Shown: piece after piece, positions 26,534 through 35,516 of the stretch
Layout: each line of letters opens with the position of its first letter
How positions within the stretch are numbered: the first letter of the stretch is position 1
Source of the DNA: Corynebacterium otitidis ATCC 51513
Lineage (GTDB): Bacteria > Actinomycetota > Actinomycetes > Mycobacteriales > Mycobacteriaceae
Length of the DNA: 36,989 nt
Assembly (NCBI RefSeq): GCF_000296405.1
Contig: NZ_JH815194.1
Span: 389,954 to 426,942 of the forward strand
Direction: 5' to 3'
Notes under the pieces: generated by a model
Databases searched by the model: none
Told to the model about the DNA's origin: nothing
What the model saw: only the letters and a program-made list of their open reading frames with translations
Position numbers and translations under genes: made by a program

Positions 26534-26620
26534 GAACCGGTTCCCGATCTCAAGCTAGCCATTTTCGCAGACAAATTTTATTTTTCGCTAACTTGGCCCG
26601 GAACGTAACTATTTTGTTAC
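26534..26620 (-). promoter_or_regulatory. Promoter-operator region of the HAD-ugpCAE operon
   Basis: This is an AT-rich stretch. A minus-strand TAAAAT -10 candidate lies at 26575-26580. Upstream of it is an inverted repeat GTAAC-TATTTT-GTTAC at 26605-26620. Downstream, in the leader, is the perfect palindrome GAACCGGTTC at 26534-26543. The -35 is weak (TTCCGG), which suggests activation. Confidence 0.45.
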
Positions 26621-26689
26621 AAGGATTTAACGTTGTGCGCCCGCGGGCGGGTTCGGCCCCGTGGCCGCACCCCTCCCGCCGTGTGACCT

Positions 26690-26750
26690 GCGGCTATTTA
26701 TAATCTAAAAGAAGTGTTGGACACAGAATAAATATGTTTCGCTGCAGCTA
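26690..26750. other. AT-rich island with palindrome after the DUF1868 gene
   Basis: About 60 bases of markedly AT-rich sequence contain TATAAT (plus strand, 26699-26704) and the small inverted repeat GTGTTGGACAC. No protein is supported. It may be a second promoter for the operon on the minus strand, or a small RNA start. Confidence 0.3.
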
Positions 26751-26755
26751 TTGGC

Positions 26756-27454
26756 CTAGCGGAACCGGTACAGCGGCGCGAAGGCGAGCATGTCGTCGAA
26801 GATGCAAAACGCCGGGTCCTCGAGGTCGATACGCCCCACCTCCTTGACCCAGCCGAGGTAGGTCTCGTGGAGCTCGTCGATGAGCGCGGCGTCGTCGCCG
26901 GCCTGGGTGACCCGGTAGGCCATGCTCGAGTGGAAGCGGTAGGTGTCGAGCCCGGGGAAGTCGATCTCCAGGGTCTCGGCGACGGCCTCCCTAAAGGCGG
27001 TGAGCTCCTTAAGCGTCTCCTCGTCGGAGGGCTCGAGCTCGAGCTTCACGTAGTTGCGCAGGTCCTCCAGGCCGGTGACCTCGAGGTTGAGGGCCGCGGG
27101 CTTGGGGATGCGCGCCTCGCGCAGCCGCCCGACCATCTGCCACACCGCGTCGGGGAAGTCCTCCGCGTCGTCGAGCCACGCCGGCCACCGGTCGCCGAGG
27201 TCCCTGGTCTTGAGCCCCTCGATCACGGTCATGTGGAAGCTCGAGGGCGGCAACATCCCGTAGTCCCGGCTCACGCCGCGCTCGATGAGGTCCCGGTAGA
27301 TCCTGCGCTGCGCCAGCCACATGGGGCTCTCGGGCACGACGTGGGAGACCACCGTCGTGCCGCGGAACCGGCGGGCGACCCCGTCGACGTCCCACTTCTG
27401 TCGGGTGCCCTTGTTCTCGATCGGCGCGCGGCCGGTCAGCGTCTCGACGCTCAT
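26756..27454 (-). CDS. DUF1868 protein, 2H phosphoesterase-like
   Basis: A 232-residue soluble protein with the two His-x-Thr/Ser motifs of the 2H phosphoesterase fold. These are HMT (H74-T76, in SSFHMTVIEG) and HSS (H175-S177, in YRFHSSMAYR), at the usual spacing. DUF1868 members belong to this superfamily, whose characterised members act on cyclic phosphates or RNA ends. The present substrate is unknown. I chose ATG 27454 because the upstream 18 codons are Arg/Pro-rich and non-conserved in appearance; the ribosome site is weak for both. It sits between a Cof-type phosphatase/glpK block and the ugp operon, all on the same strand. A glycerol cyclic phosphate role is conceivable but unproven. 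Confidence 0.78.
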   Translation of the reverse strand: MSVETLTGRAPIENKGTRQKWDVDGVARRFRGTTVVSHVVPESPMWLAQRRIYRDLIERGVSRDYGMLPPSSFHMTVIEGLKTRDLGDRWPAWLDDAEDFPDAVWQMVGRLREARIPKPAALNLEVTGLEDLRNYVKLELEPSDEETLKELTAFREAVAETLEIDFPGLDTYRFHSSMAYRVTQAGDDAALIDELHETYLGWVKEVGRIDLEDPAFCIFDDMLAFAPLYRFR

Positions 27455-27605
27455 CGTGGTTTCGGGTCCAATCCGTTGCGGTCGTCCTCGCGGCGCGCCG
27501 CGGCTCACAAGCCGGGCCGGCCGTCTCGTCCGGATTCCAGCGTAGCGCCGCGGGCCCCGCGCCCCGCCGGCGAGGGCCGCCGCCGGTTCCCATGCCGGCC
27601 TTCGG

Positions 27606-28433
27606 CTAAACCCAGCGCTCGAGGACGGCGGCGACGCCGTCCTCGGCGTTCGTGCCGGTCACCTCGTTGGCGATTGCCTTGAGCTCGGGGTGGGCGTTGC
27701 CCATCGCCACGCCCCAGCCGGCCCAGGCGATCATCTCCCGGTCGTTGGGCATGTCCCCGAAGCACGCAACGTCTGCGGCGTCGACGTCGTAATGCCGCGC
27801 GAGCGCCATCGCGCCGAGTTGCTTGTTCACCCCGGGCCTCATGACCTCGAGGAGCCCCTCGCGCATGGAGAACGTCAGGTGCGCGAGCCTCGCGGGCACG
27901 GCGTCGCGCACCGCGTTGTAGAACTCCTGCGCCTGGAGGTGCTCGTTGCGCAGCAGCAGCTTCACCGCCGGCGCGGAGAGCAGCTCCGCCTCGCCGCGCT
28001 CGACGTAGCCGGCGGCCTGCCAGGCGTGCAGGTAGCCGGGCCCGATGTGGAAGGTCTCCTCCTGGTCCGAGGAGTACTCGCCGGGCAGCTCCACGGCGAT
28101 GCTCAAGCCCGGCAGCCCGGCGCGCGCGAGCGCCCCGCGGGCGCGCTCGACGACCTCGGACATGGTCGCGGGCTCGAGGAGGTGGGTCTCGACGATCTCG
28201 CCTGCCTCGGTGTCGACGATAACGGCGCCGTTCGCGGCGACGCAGCGGGGCCTGATCGGCAGCTGCTCGACGACGGGCTGGAGCCAGCGGTGGGGTCGGC
28301 CCGTCGCGAGCGTGACGATGACGCCGCGCTCCGCGAGCCGCCCGATCGCGGCGGCGGTGCGGGGCGCGACCCGCTCGGCGGGGTTTAAGAGGGTGCCGTC
28401 GATGTCGCTGATGACGAGTCTGGGGGCAGTCAC
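27606..28433 (-). CDS. Cof-type HAD-IIB phosphatase
   Basis: A 275-residue cytosolic phosphatase of the Cof/YidA class. Motif I is SDIDGTLLNP, motif II LATGRP, motif III Lys in GVNKQLGAMAL, and motif IV FGDMPNDREMI. The usual ending GVAMGNAHPELKAIAN follows. All catalytic residues are present. The GTG start lies 8 bases after the glpK stop, with AGGAGG 12 bases upstream, so it is co-transcribed with glpK and the acyltransferase. Likely substrates are sugar phosphates. A long frame reading through from glpK antisense sequence is only a shadow. Confidence 0.92.
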   Translation of the reverse strand: MTAPRLVISDIDGTLLNPAERVAPRTAAAIGRLAERGVIVTLATGRPHRWLQPVVEQLPIRPRCVAANGAVIVDTEAGEIVETHLLEPATMSEVVERARGALARAGLPGLSIAVELPGEYSSDQEETFHIGPGYLHAWQAAGYVERGEAELLSAPAVKLLLRNEHLQAQEFYNAVRDAVPARLAHLTFSMREGLLEVMRPGVNKQLGAMALARHYDVDAADVACFGDMPNDREMIAWAGWGVAMGNAHPELKAIANEVTGTNAEDGVAAVLERWV

Positions 28434-28441
28434 GATCCGCC

Positions 28442-29971
28442 TTATCCTCCTGCCGTCGGCTGCCAGGCGTACGAGCGCTCGACCGCGCGGTTCCAGTCGG
28501 CGAAGAGGCGCTCGGCCTCGGCGCTGGGCATCGCGGGGTGCCAGGTGGTGGGCTCGCCGTCGCGCGGCGCGGTGAGGCTCGGCCAGTATCCCACGGCGAA
28601 GCCCGCGGCGTAGGCCGCGCCGAGCACGGTGGTGCCGTTGTCTGCGGGCCGCACGACGGGGATGCCGAGCAGGTCGGCCTGGAACTGCATGAGCAGGTCG
28701 TTGTCGGTCATGCCGCCGTCGGCGCGCAGCTGGCCGATGGGCACACCGGAGTCGGCGCACATCGCGTCGACGACCTCCTTGGTCTGGTAGGCGGTCGCCT
28801 CGAGCACGGCGCGGGCGAGGTGGTGCTTGTCGGCGTAGCCGGTGAGCCCGACGATGACGCCGCGGGCGTCGGGCCGCCAGCGGGGCGCGAAGAGCCCGCT
28901 GAACGCGGGCACGATGTAGACCCCGCCGTTGTCGGCGGCGCCGCGCGCGAGCGACTCGGATTCGGCGGCGGAGGAGAGGATGCCGAGGTTGTCGCGGAGC
29001 CACTGGACGAGCGCGCCGCCCATGGACACCGAGCCCTCGAGCGCGTAGACGGGCTTCTCGCCGGCGACCTGGTAGCACACGGTGGTGATCAGGCCGTGCC
29101 GGCTCCACGTAGGGGTGGTGCCCGTGTTTTGCAGGAGGAACAGCCCGGTGCCGTAGGTGTTTTTCGCGTCGCCCTCGCCGAGGCAGCCCTGGCCGATCAT
29201 CGCGGACTGCTGGTCGCCGAGCACCGCTCCGATGGGCACCCCGCCGAGCACGTCGCGGCCGCGCAGCCGGCCGAACTCCCCGACCGAGGGGCGGATCTCG
29301 GGCAGCATGCGCCGCGGGATACCCAGCTCGCCCAAAATCTCGTCGTCCCAGTCGAGGGTGCGCACGTTCATCATCAGGGTGCGCGAGGCGTTGGTGACGT
29401 CGGTGACGTGGAGGGCGGGCCGGCCGTGGTCGCCGCGCGCCCCGCCGGTGAGGTTCCACACGAGCCAGCTGTCGATCGTGCCGAAGAGGAGCTCGCCGCG
29501 CTCGGCGCGCTCCTGGGCCTCGGGCACGTTATCCAAGATCCAGCGCAGCTTCGGCCCCGAGGAGTACGAGTTGATGAGCAGCCCGGTCTTCTCCCGCCAG
29601 CGGCCCGGGCCGGCCTCGCCCGCAAGCGCCTCGCAGATCTGCTCGGTGCGGGTGTCCTGCCAAACGATGGCGTTGCCCACGGGCCGGCCGGTGTAGCGGT
29701 CCCACACGACGGTCGTCTCCCGCTGGTTGGCGAGCCCGAACGCGCTGATCTGGCCGCGGGCGATGTCCGCCTCGGCGAGCGCGTCGGCGATTGCGCGGCG
29801 GGTGTTCTGCCAGATCTCCAGGGGGTCGTGCTCGACCCAGCCCGCGGCGGGGAGGATCTGGCGGTGCTCGAGCTGCCCGCTGGAGACGACCGCGCCGTCC
29901 TCGTCGACGACGACGCAGCGGGTGGAGGTCGTGCCCTGGTCGACGGCGACGACGTAGCTGTGGTTACTCAC
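28442..29971 (-). CDS. glpK: Glycerol kinase
   Basis: A 509-residue FGGY-family kinase that phosphorylates glycerol to sn-glycerol 3-phosphate with ATP. It opens [16 protein letters not shown] (phosphate-binding loop). [13 protein letters not shown] and VWQDTR form the glycerol site. The catalytic Asp is in VLGDQQSAM, and the later ATP-domain motifs include [20 protein letters not shown] and [10 protein letters not shown]. The length is normal. The GTG start follows the acyltransferase-HAD stop by 10 bases, with AAGGAGG further upstream. It provides glycerol 3-phosphate to the acyltransferase encoded just before it and complements phosphodiester-derived supply from the ugp system. Confidence 0.97.
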   Translation of the reverse strand: MSNHSYVVAVDQGTTSTRCVVVDEDGAVVSSGQLEHRQILPAAGWVEHDPLEIWQNTRRAIADALAEADIARGQISAFGLANQRETTVVWDRYTGRPVGNAIVWQDTRTEQICEALAGEAGPGRWREKTGLLINSYSSGPKLRWILDNVPEAQERAERGELLFGTIDSWLVWNLTGGARGDHGRPALHVTDVTNASRTLMMNVRTLDWDDEILGELGIPRRMLPEIRPSVGEFGRLRGRDVLGGVPIGAVLGDQQSAMIGQGCLGEGDAKNTYGTGLFLLQNTGTTPTWSRHGLITTVCYQVAGEKPVYALEGSVSMGGALVQWLRDNLGILSSAAESESLARGAADNGGVYIVPAFSGLFAPRWRPDARGVIVGLTGYADKHHLARAVLEATAYQTKEVVDAMCADSGVPIGQLRADGGMTDNDLLMQFQADLLGIPVVRPADNGTTVLGAAYAAGFAVGYWPSLTAPRDGEPTTWHPAMPSAEAERLFADWNRAVERSYAWQPTAGG

Positions 29972-29981
29972 GGGGAGGCGC

Positions 29982-31850
29982 TCACCCCTCCTTCGCGTCG
30001 TCGAGGAGCGGGGCGAGGAACTCGGCGACGCCGGCGGAGTCGTGGTCGCCCGTGGTATACGAGCTCGCCTCGAGGGCGGCCTTGCTGGCGTTCGCCATCG
30101 CCACGGGGTGGCCGACGGCGCCGAGGATCGCGAGGTCCGCGGCGGAGTCGCCGAACGCGGCGGCCTCGCCCGGGTCGACGCCGAGGCGCTCGAAGAGCCA
30201 GCCGAGCCCCGCGTCGCCGCCCGCCTCGGGGGAGACGATGAGGATCCGGGCGGGCGAGGTGGCGCGCACGAGCGCGCGCTCGCCGAGCTCCCCGGCAAGG
30301 GTCCCGGCGACGATGTCGGCGTCGCGGCCGGGCCGGGCGACGACCGCGGCGACGACGTCGTCGCCGCGCCACGTGGTGCGCCACTCGACCGCGCCCGCCC
30401 CGGCGCGCTGCGCCGCCTCGGCGATCGCGGCGCGGGTCTCCTCCCCGAGCGCGCTCACGCGCATAGGCTCGCCGCCGCGGCTGATGACGGCGCCGCTGTA
30501 GGCGACCTCGACGGTGTCCTTCGGCAGCCGCTCGGTGGCGCGCCGGATCTCCTCGGTGCCGTACTCGCTGCTCACGACGATCGCCCCGCCGGCCGACGCG
30601 TAGTCGGTCAGCGCCTCGAGGTCCTCCTCGGCGGGCTCCCCGGAGGTCTGCAAGAGTGCGCCCTCGAGGTCGCAGACGACCGCGGCCGGCGGGGCGTTGA
30701 GCCGCCCGCCGGCGCGCTGCGGGAGCTTGTCGATGATGTGGCGGGCCCGCCCGGCGAGCCCGGTGAGCGTCGACTCGAGCCTGGAGCCCTGGTAGCGGGC
30801 GCGGCCGGCCTCCGCGAGGTTCGCGGAGAGCTCCCCGACGCTGCAGCGCAGCTCCTCGAGGGCGGCGGCGGCCTTGTCGCGGCCCTCCTTGGCCTCCTTG
30901 GCGCCCTCGGCGACGAGCTCCTCGACGGTGCCGCGCACCCACTCGGCGAGGCCCGGTTCGCCCGGGCGCTCGTCCTCGTCGTCCGGGGTTCCCTCGGGGC
31001 GGGGGTCGTCGCCGTCGTAGACGCCCATCGCGAGGCTGTCGTTTAAGTCCTTGACCTGCCGGTCGAGCTCGCCGACCTCGCCGGTGAGGCGGCGCACCCG
31101 GCGCCGCTCGCCCTGGACGGCGTCGTCCTCGACGCGGGTCGCCGCGAGGGTGGGGGCGTCGCCGCCGAAGCGGGCGGGCACCCACGCCTCGCCCTCGGGG
31201 AAGTCGCCGTAGTCCTCCCGGTAGCGGCGCCACAGCGCCTCGAGGCCGTCGCGCATGACGCCGCGCAGCTTTTCGGTCTCCTCCTCGGACGGGGCGTCCG
31301 GGTCGGGTCGCCACGGGGGCAGCACGTCGATGTAGACCGGCGTCTTGGAGCGGCCGAGGTTTTTCGGCTGGCCCTTCGTCCAGATCCGCTGGGAGCCGAA
31401 GATCACCGTGGGGATGAGCGGCACGCCCGCGGCCTGCGCGATGCGCACCGCGCCCTGCTTGAAGTCCTTGATCTCGAAGCTGCGGGAGATCGTCGCCTCG
31501 GGAAAGATCCCGACGAGCTCGCCCGCGGAGGCGAGCTCCACGGCCTTGTCGAGGGAGGCCTGCCCGTTGATGCGGTCGACGGGGATGTGGTTCATCGCCA
31601 CCATGAGGCGGCCCGCGACCGGCGCGCGGAAGATCGGCTCCTTGGCCATGTAGCGCACGAGCCGGCCCCGCTCGCGGGGGATGTAGGCGCCAAAGAGGAA
31701 GTCAAGGTAGCCGGTGTGGTTGATGACCACCACCCCGCCGCCGCTCGACGGGATGTGCTCGGCGCCGGAGACGTGCATCTTGAGGCCCTGGAGCTTGGTG
31801 AGCCCGTAGGCGGTGTGCACGATGCCGCGGTACAGCCGGTCCCATTTCAT
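29982..31850 (-). CDS. PlsC-type 1-acylglycerol-3-phosphate acyltransferase fused to a degenerate HAD domain
   Basis: A 622-residue fusion. Residues 1-240 are an acyltransferase with NHTGYLD (H45, D50) and the acceptor motif FPEAT (116-120). It should acylate lysophosphatidate or a related acceptor at the membrane. Residues 240-385 are a charged, partly coiled-coil linker. Residues 388-620 are a HAD-IIB domain, with VCDLEGALL at motif I, VVSSEYG at II and [12 protein letters not shown] at IV. Motif I has Asp394-x-Glu396 instead of Asp-x-Asp, and the motif III Lys is not seen (GGDAGLGWL where NKG is usual). HAD activity is therefore doubtful. In M. tuberculosis a HAD-acyltransferase fusion (Rv2483c) has the opposite order. 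It is first gene of the plsC-glpK-Cof block. Confidence 0.88.
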   Translation of the reverse strand: MKWDRLYRGIVHTAYGLTKLQGLKMHVSGAEHIPSSGGGVVVINHTGYLDFLFGAYIPRERGRLVRYMAKEPIFRAPVAGRLMVAMNHIPVDRINGQASLDKAVELASAGELVGIFPEATISRSFEIKDFKQGAVRIAQAAGVPLIPTVIFGSQRIWTKGQPKNLGRSKTPVYIDVLPPWRPDPDAPSEEETEKLRGVMRDGLEALWRRYREDYGDFPEGEAWVPARFGGDAPTLAATRVEDDAVQGERRRVRRLTGEVGELDRQVKDLNDSLAMGVYDGDDPRPEGTPDDEDERPGEPGLAEWVRGTVEELVAEGAKEAKEGRDKAAAALEELRCSVGELSANLAEAGRARYQGSRLESTLTGLAGRARHIIDKLPQRAGGRLNAPPAAVVCDLEGALLQTSGEPAEEDLEALTDYASAGGAIVVSSEYGTEEIRRATERLPKDTVEVAYSGAVISRGGEPMRVSALGEETRAAIAEAAQRAGAGAVEWRTTWRGDDVVAAVVARPGRDADIVAGTLAGELGERALVRATSPARILIVSPEAGGDAGLGWLFERLGVDPGEAAAFGDSAADLAILGAVGHPVAMANASKAALEASSYTTGDHDSAGVAEFLAPLLDDAKEG

Positions 31851-31858
31851 CGCGAAAT

Positions 31859-31864
31859 AGTCTA
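31859..31864 (-). promoter_or_regulatory. -10 box for the acyltransferase-glpK operon, leaderless type
   Basis: TAGACT on the minus strand ends 8 bases before ATG 31850. The same TAGACTAT string precedes the mycolyltransferase-like gene at the same distance. Confidence 0.5.
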
Positions 31865-31880
31865 ACGGTTGGCTGGGATT

Positions 31881-33140
31881 CTACTGAACGGGCTCGAGGA
31901 TCTCCTTGCCGACGAAGGGGCGCAGCGCCTCGGGCACGACGACGGAGCCGTCGGCGCGCTGGTTGTTCTCGAGGATCGCGACGAGCCAGCGGGTCGTCGC
32001 GAGCGTCCCGTTGAGAGTCGCAGCGACCTGCGGCTTGCCGGACTCGTCGCGGTAGCGGGTCTTGAGCCGGCGCGCCTGGAAGGTCGTGCAGTTCGACGTG
32101 GAGGTCAGCTCCCGGTAGGTGCCCTGGGTGGGCACCCACGCCTCGGTGTCGAACTTGCGGGCCGCGGAGGCACCCAGATCCCCGCCGGCGACGTCGATGA
32201 CCCGGTAGGGCACCTCGACGGCGGCGAGCATCTCGCGCTCTAGGTCGAGGAGCTTCTGGTGCTGCTCGGCGGCCTCCTCGGGACGGCAGTAGACGAACAT
32301 CTCGAGCTTGTCGAACTGGTGGACCCTAAGGATCCCGCGGGTGTCCTTGCCGTAGGACCCGGCCTCGCGGCGGAAGCACGACGACCAGCCCGCGTAGCGC
32401 ACCGGGCCGTTGGAGAGGTCGATGATCTCGTCGGCGTGGTAGCCCGCGAGCGCCACCTCAGAGGTGCCGACGAGGTAGAGGTCGTCGCGCTCGAGGTAGT
32501 AGATCTCGTCGGAGTGCTCGCCCAAGAAGCCGGTGCCGCTCATGACCTCGGGGCGCACGAGCACCGGCGGGATCATCACGGTGAAGCCGTTCTCGGTGGC
32601 CTTGCGCGCCGCGAGCGTGAGCATCCCCAGCTGGAGGAGCGCGCCGTCGCCCTTGAGGTAGTAGAAGCGCGCCCCGGAGACCTTCGTGCCGCGCTTGACG
32701 TCGATGATGCCGAGCGACTCGCCGAGGTCGAGGTGGTCCTTCGGCTCGAAGTTGAAGGCGGTGGGCTCGCCGTGGTGCTCGAGGACGACGAAGTCCTCCT
32801 CGCCGCCGGCGGGCGCGCCCTCGACGACGTTGGAGAGCCGGTGCTGGGCCGCGTTCACGGCCTCCTCGGCCTCGGTCTCGGCGGCGCCGGCGGCCTTGAG
32901 GCTGTCTTTAAGCTCGTTGGCCTCGGCGAGGAGCGCCTCGCGCTCCTCGGGGGAGGCCTGACCGATCGCCTTGCCCAGCTGCTTCTGGCGGGAGCGCAGG
33001 CCGTCCGCCCGCTGGATCGCCTCGCGGCGCCGCTCGTCCGCGGCGAGCAGCTCGTCGACGAGCGAGGGGTCCTCGCCGCGGGCGACCTGCGAGTCTTTCA
33101 CGGTCTGGGGATTGTCGCGCAGAAACTTGAGATCGATCAC
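31881..33140 (-). CDS. serS: Seryl-tRNA synthetase
   Basis: A 419-residue class II aminoacyl-tRNA synthetase charging tRNA-Ser. It starts [11 protein letters not shown], the classical SerRS N-terminus, followed by the coiled-coil tRNA-binding arm (about 30-105). Motif 2 is in [23 protein letters not shown] and motif 3 in [19 protein letters not shown] 33140 is chosen by homology and by a TAAAGT box 8 bases upstream; the longer open frame into the gntR side is spurious. The acyltransferase operon starts 30 bases beyond its stop. It is divergent from gntR. Confidence 0.97.
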   Translation of the reverse strand: MIDLKFLRDNPQTVKDSQVARGEDPSLVDELLAADERRREAIQRADGLRSRQKQLGKAIGQASPEEREALLAEANELKDSLKAAGAAETEAEEAVNAAQHRLSNVVEGAPAGGEEDFVVLEHHGEPTAFNFEPKDHLDLGESLGIIDVKRGTKVSGARFYYLKGDGALLQLGMLTLAARKATENGFTVMIPPVLVRPEVMSGTGFLGEHSDEIYYLERDDLYLVGTSEVALAGYHADEIIDLSNGPVRYAGWSSCFRREAGSYGKDTRGILRVHQFDKLEMFVYCRPEEAAEQHQKLLDLEREMLAAVEVPYRVIDVAGGDLGASAARKFDTEAWVPTQGTYRELTSTSNCTTFQARRLKTRYRDESGKPQVAATLNGTLATTRWLVAILENNQRADGSVVVPEALRPFVGKEILEPVQ

Positions 33141-33148
33141 GTTGTCCC

Positions 33149-33154
33149 ACTTTA
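33149..33154 (-). promoter_or_regulatory. -10 box for serS, leaderless type
   Basis: TAAAGT on the minus strand, 8 bases before GTG 33140, with no Shine-Dalgarno. Confidence 0.45.
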
Positions 33155-33212
33155 GCGGCCCCGAGCCCCGGCGCGCGGAGCCGGCCACGTGGCCCGGACG
33201 CCACCCGCGCCC

Positions 33213-33228
33213 GCTGGTAGTGACCAGC
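33213..33228. promoter_or_regulatory. dre-like GntR/HutC operator in the serS-gntR gap
   Basis: GCTGGT-AGTG-ACCAGC is a perfect 6+6 inverted repeat with a 4-base spacer, matching the TGGT-N4-ACCA core of HutC-subfamily (DasR-type) operators. It ends 4 bases before the gntR -10 box, where bound protein would block RNA polymerase. This suggests autoregulation. Confidence 0.55.
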
Positions 33229-33232
33229 AGGC

Positions 33233-33238
33233 TAGGAT
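33233..33238 (+). promoter_or_regulatory. -10 box for gntR, leaderless type
   Basis: TAGGAT ends 8 bases before ATG 33247. Confidence 0.5.
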
Positions 33239-33246
33239 GGGTGGGC

Positions 33247-34002
33247 ATGGAGGACCCCGCCACCGGCATCGAGCTGCCCGCCCACCACATCGTCGACGGC
33301 ACCCGACCGAAGCACGCCCAGCTCCGCGAGCTCCTCGACGAGCTGTGCGAGACCTCCCTCAAACCGGGGGACCTGCTGCCCAGCGAGCGCTCGCTGGAGC
33401 GGGCCTACGGGGTCTCGCGGGTGACGGTGCGCCGCGCGATCGGCGACCTCGTGGCGGCGGGCAGGCTGCAGCGGGTGCGCGGCAAGGGCACCTTCGTCGC
33501 GGCGAACCCGCTCGTCTCCCGCATCAACCTCGCGTCGTTCTCCGACGAGATGGACGCCCTCGACGTCGAGGCGACCTCCGACGTGCTCACCGCGAAGCGC
33601 CACCGCCCGCCGCACGAGGTCTCCGACTGGTTCGGCACCGACACCGAGGTCCACCACCTCCACCTCACGAGGCTCAGGCGCGGCGACGGCAGCCCGTACG
33701 TCATCGACGACGCGTGGTACAACGACCGCTTCGTGCCCGACCTCCTCGACTTCGACGTCACCCAGTCGGTCTACGGGATCCTCGCCGAGCACTACGGCAT
33801 GCCGATCACCGAGGCGATCCAGACGATCAAGGCCGTCGCCGCCGAGCCCGAGGCCGCCCGCCTCCTCGACGTCGAGGTCGGCTCCCCGCTGCTCGAGGTG
33901 ACCCGCCAGTCGCAGGCCGGCGGGCGGCGCGTCGAGCACTGCGTGTCGCTCTATCGGACCGACCGCTACCGGATGCAGTCGCGGGTCTCGCGCGCCCGCT
34001 AG
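33247..34002 (+). CDS. GntR-family (HutC subfamily) transcriptional regulator with UTRA domain
   Basis: A 251-residue DNA-binding protein. The winged helix-turn-helix spans about 22-90: [28 protein letters not shown], then [10 protein letters not shown] in the wing. The C-terminal UTRA effector domain (about 105-245) has the family pattern [24 protein letters not shown] and ends [16 protein letters not shown]. Effectors of this class are usually small phosphorylated sugars or amino acids; none can be named. A dre-like palindrome directly upstream suggests it represses itself. The gene position between serS and the septum-formation gene is common in Corynebacterium. Confidence 0.93.
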   Translation: MEDPATGIELPAHHIVDGTRPKHAQLRELLDELCETSLKPGDLLPSERSLERAYGVSRVTVRRAIGDLVAAGRLQRVRGKGTFVAANPLVSRINLASFSDEMDALDVEATSDVLTAKRHRPPHEVSDWFGTDTEVHHLHLTRLRRGDGSPYVIDDAWYNDRFVPDLLDFDVTQSVYGILAEHYGMPITEAIQTIKAVAAEPEAARLLDVEVGSPLLEVTRQSQAGGRRVEHCVSLYRTDRYRMQSRVSRAR

Positions 34003-34035
34003 GCGAGTTGTTCCCATCTCCCCAGCCCGGTGCGC

Positions 34036-34090
34036 TAGGTTGGAGGATCGACAAGATCCCCGGCCGCCTAGTTTTTCAGCCGCGGCCGGG
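34036..34090 (+). promoter_or_regulatory. Promoter box and leader hairpin before the septum-formation gene
   Basis: TAGGTT at 34036-34041 is a -10 candidate. CCCGGCCGC at 34059-34067 pairs with GCGGCCGGG at 34082-34090 around a 14-base loop containing TTTTT. This may be a leader structure or a weak terminator of gntR. Confidence 0.35.
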
Positions 34091-34128
34091 CGCCGCGCGG
34101 TGAAGGTGGTTAGAAGGAGGCGGGGACC

Positions 34129-35133
34129 GTGGCGATCTCGTGGCGATCCGCGACGTCGGTGCGCACCGGGCTGATCGGCGCGCTCGCCGGGGTGGCGGCC
34201 CTGTTTACCTACCACGCCGTCGCCGACGGCTTCGGCGACGAGGGCGGCGAGGTCATCGACACCTCCGGGGCACCGGCGTCGAGCATCCCCGCGAACGCCT
34301 TCATCGCCGTCGACCCGGGCGCCTGCCTCACCTGGGAGGTCTCGGGCTCCGGGGCGGTGAGCGACTTCGACGAGGTCGACTGCTCCGAGCAGCACCGCTT
34401 CGAGGTCTCCCACGTCGACTACAACGCCGCGAAGGACCACGAGGCGCTCGCGAAGGACGCGACCCGCCCCGACGCCGCCGAGCAGGCCGAGATCGCCGAG
34501 GAGCTCTGCACCGACGCCACCGTCGACTACCTCGACGGGACCTTTGACCCGCAGGGCCGGTTCAGCGTCTCGGCGATCCTGCCGCCCACCGAGTTCTGGG
34601 AGGCCGGCGACCGCACCGTCGTGTGCGGCCTGCAGGAGACCGACGGGGAGGGCAACGCCATCCTCTTCAGCGGCGCCGTCGCAGGCCAGGACCAGGCCCG
34701 CGTCGTCGAGCCCGAGACCTGCCTGTTCGTCACCGAGAAGCGCGGCGCCCGGCCGGTCGACTGCGCCGAGGACCACCACCTCGAGGCCACCGAGCTCATC
34801 GACCTCCACGAGCTCCTCGACGAGGACGTGCCCTCCGTCGAGGCGCAGGACGAGGCCCTCAAGGAGCGCTGCACCGACGCGGCGTTCGACTACCTCGGCG
34901 GGGAGGAGGCGCTCTACCGCACCACCCTGCAGCCGCTGTGGGGCACGCTTCCCGAGTCCTCCATCGAGGGCGGCTCCCACAGCGTGAACTGCTGGCTCGC
35001 CGCCGGCCGCGAGGAGGGCGGCTTCTCCACCATCGCCGGCGGCGCCCGCGACGAGGGCCTCACCATCGACGGCGAGGAGCCCGACCCGCCGGAGCGGCTG
35101 CCCGCCCCGGACCGCGACGAGCAGGACGCCTAG
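34129..35133 (+). CDS. Septum-formation family membrane protein (two Cys-His repeat domains)
   Basis: A 334-residue protein with one N-terminal membrane helix (about 13-32) and an extracellular part carrying two copies of the septum-formation domain. Each copy has a Cys followed by a C-x(5)-H pair: GACLTW with VDCSEQHRFEV, and ETCLFV with VDCAEDHHLEAT. Further conserved Cys (ELCTDA, VVCGLQ; ERCTDA, VNCWLA) are placed for disulfides. Shine-Dalgarno AGAAGGAGG lies 8 bases before the GTG. Members of this family are named for a link to septum formation in actinobacteria; the mechanism is not known. It is followed 35 bases later by the small zincin. Confidence 0.85.
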   Translation: MAISWRSATSVRTGLIGALAGVAALFTYHAVADGFGDEGGEVIDTSGAPASSIPANAFIAVDPGACLTWEVSGSGAVSDFDEVDCSEQHRFEVSHVDYNAAKDHEALAKDATRPDAAEQAEIAEELCTDATVDYLDGTFDPQGRFSVSAILPPTEFWEAGDRTVVCGLQETDGEGNAILFSGAVAGQDQARVVEPETCLFVTEKRGARPVDCAEDHHLEATELIDLHELLDEDVPSVEAQDEALKERCTDAAFDYLGGEEALYRTTLQPLWGTLPESSIEGGSHSVNCWLAAGREEGGFSTIAGGARDEGLTIDGEEPDPPERLPAPDRDEQDA

Positions 35134-35168
35134 CCGGCGGCGCCGACCCTTAATTAAGGAAACCCGCG

Positions 35169-35516
35169 ATGGTGAAAGTCTCCGACGAGCGCTTCGACGA
35201 GCTCGTCAACGACGCGCTCGACGCGATCCCCGAGCGCTTCGCCCGCCGCCTCACCGAAGTCGTCATCCTCGTCGAACAGTTCGACGAAGACAACCCCGAG
35301 ACCCTCGGGGTGTACAACGGCGTCGCGCTGCCCGAGCGGACCTTCGACCACACCGGGTACCTGCCCGACACGATCGTCATCTACAAGGGCGCCCTCGAGC
35401 GCTTCTGCCGCGACGAGGAGGAGCTCGCCCACGAGGTGCACGTCACCGTCTTCCACGAGGCCGCGCACTTCTTCGGGATCGACGACGACGAGCTCCACGA
35501 GCTCGGCTGGGGCTAG
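35169..35516 (+). CDS. Small zincin-like metallopeptidase family protein
   Basis: A 115-residue protein of the short metallopeptidase family (Zincin_1/DUF1025 type). The zinc motif HEAAH lies in VFHEAAHFFGIDDDELHELGWG, giving HExxHxxGxxD at the C-terminus as usual. The N-terminal part (FDELVNDALDAIP) and central PDTIVIYKGALE also match. It has no signal peptide. AAGGA lies 7-8 bases before the ATG. It is probably co-transcribed with the septum-formation gene and converges on pheA. Physiological substrates of the family are unknown. Confidence 0.9.
   Translation: MVKVSDERFDELVNDALDAIPERFARRLTEVVILVEQFDEDNPETLGVYNGVALPERTFDHTGYLPDTIVIYKGALERFCRDEEELAHEVHVTVFHEAAHFFGIDDDELHELGWG

Noticed and set aside
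26699..26704. TATAAT as a plus-strand promoter
   Set aside because: There is no -35 box at a usable distance and no plus-strand gene follows, so it is kept only as part of an AT-rich island.
27606..29459. A single 617-codon minus-strand frame
   Set aside because: Only the last 275 codons are the Cof-type phosphatase. The rest is glpK read in another frame.
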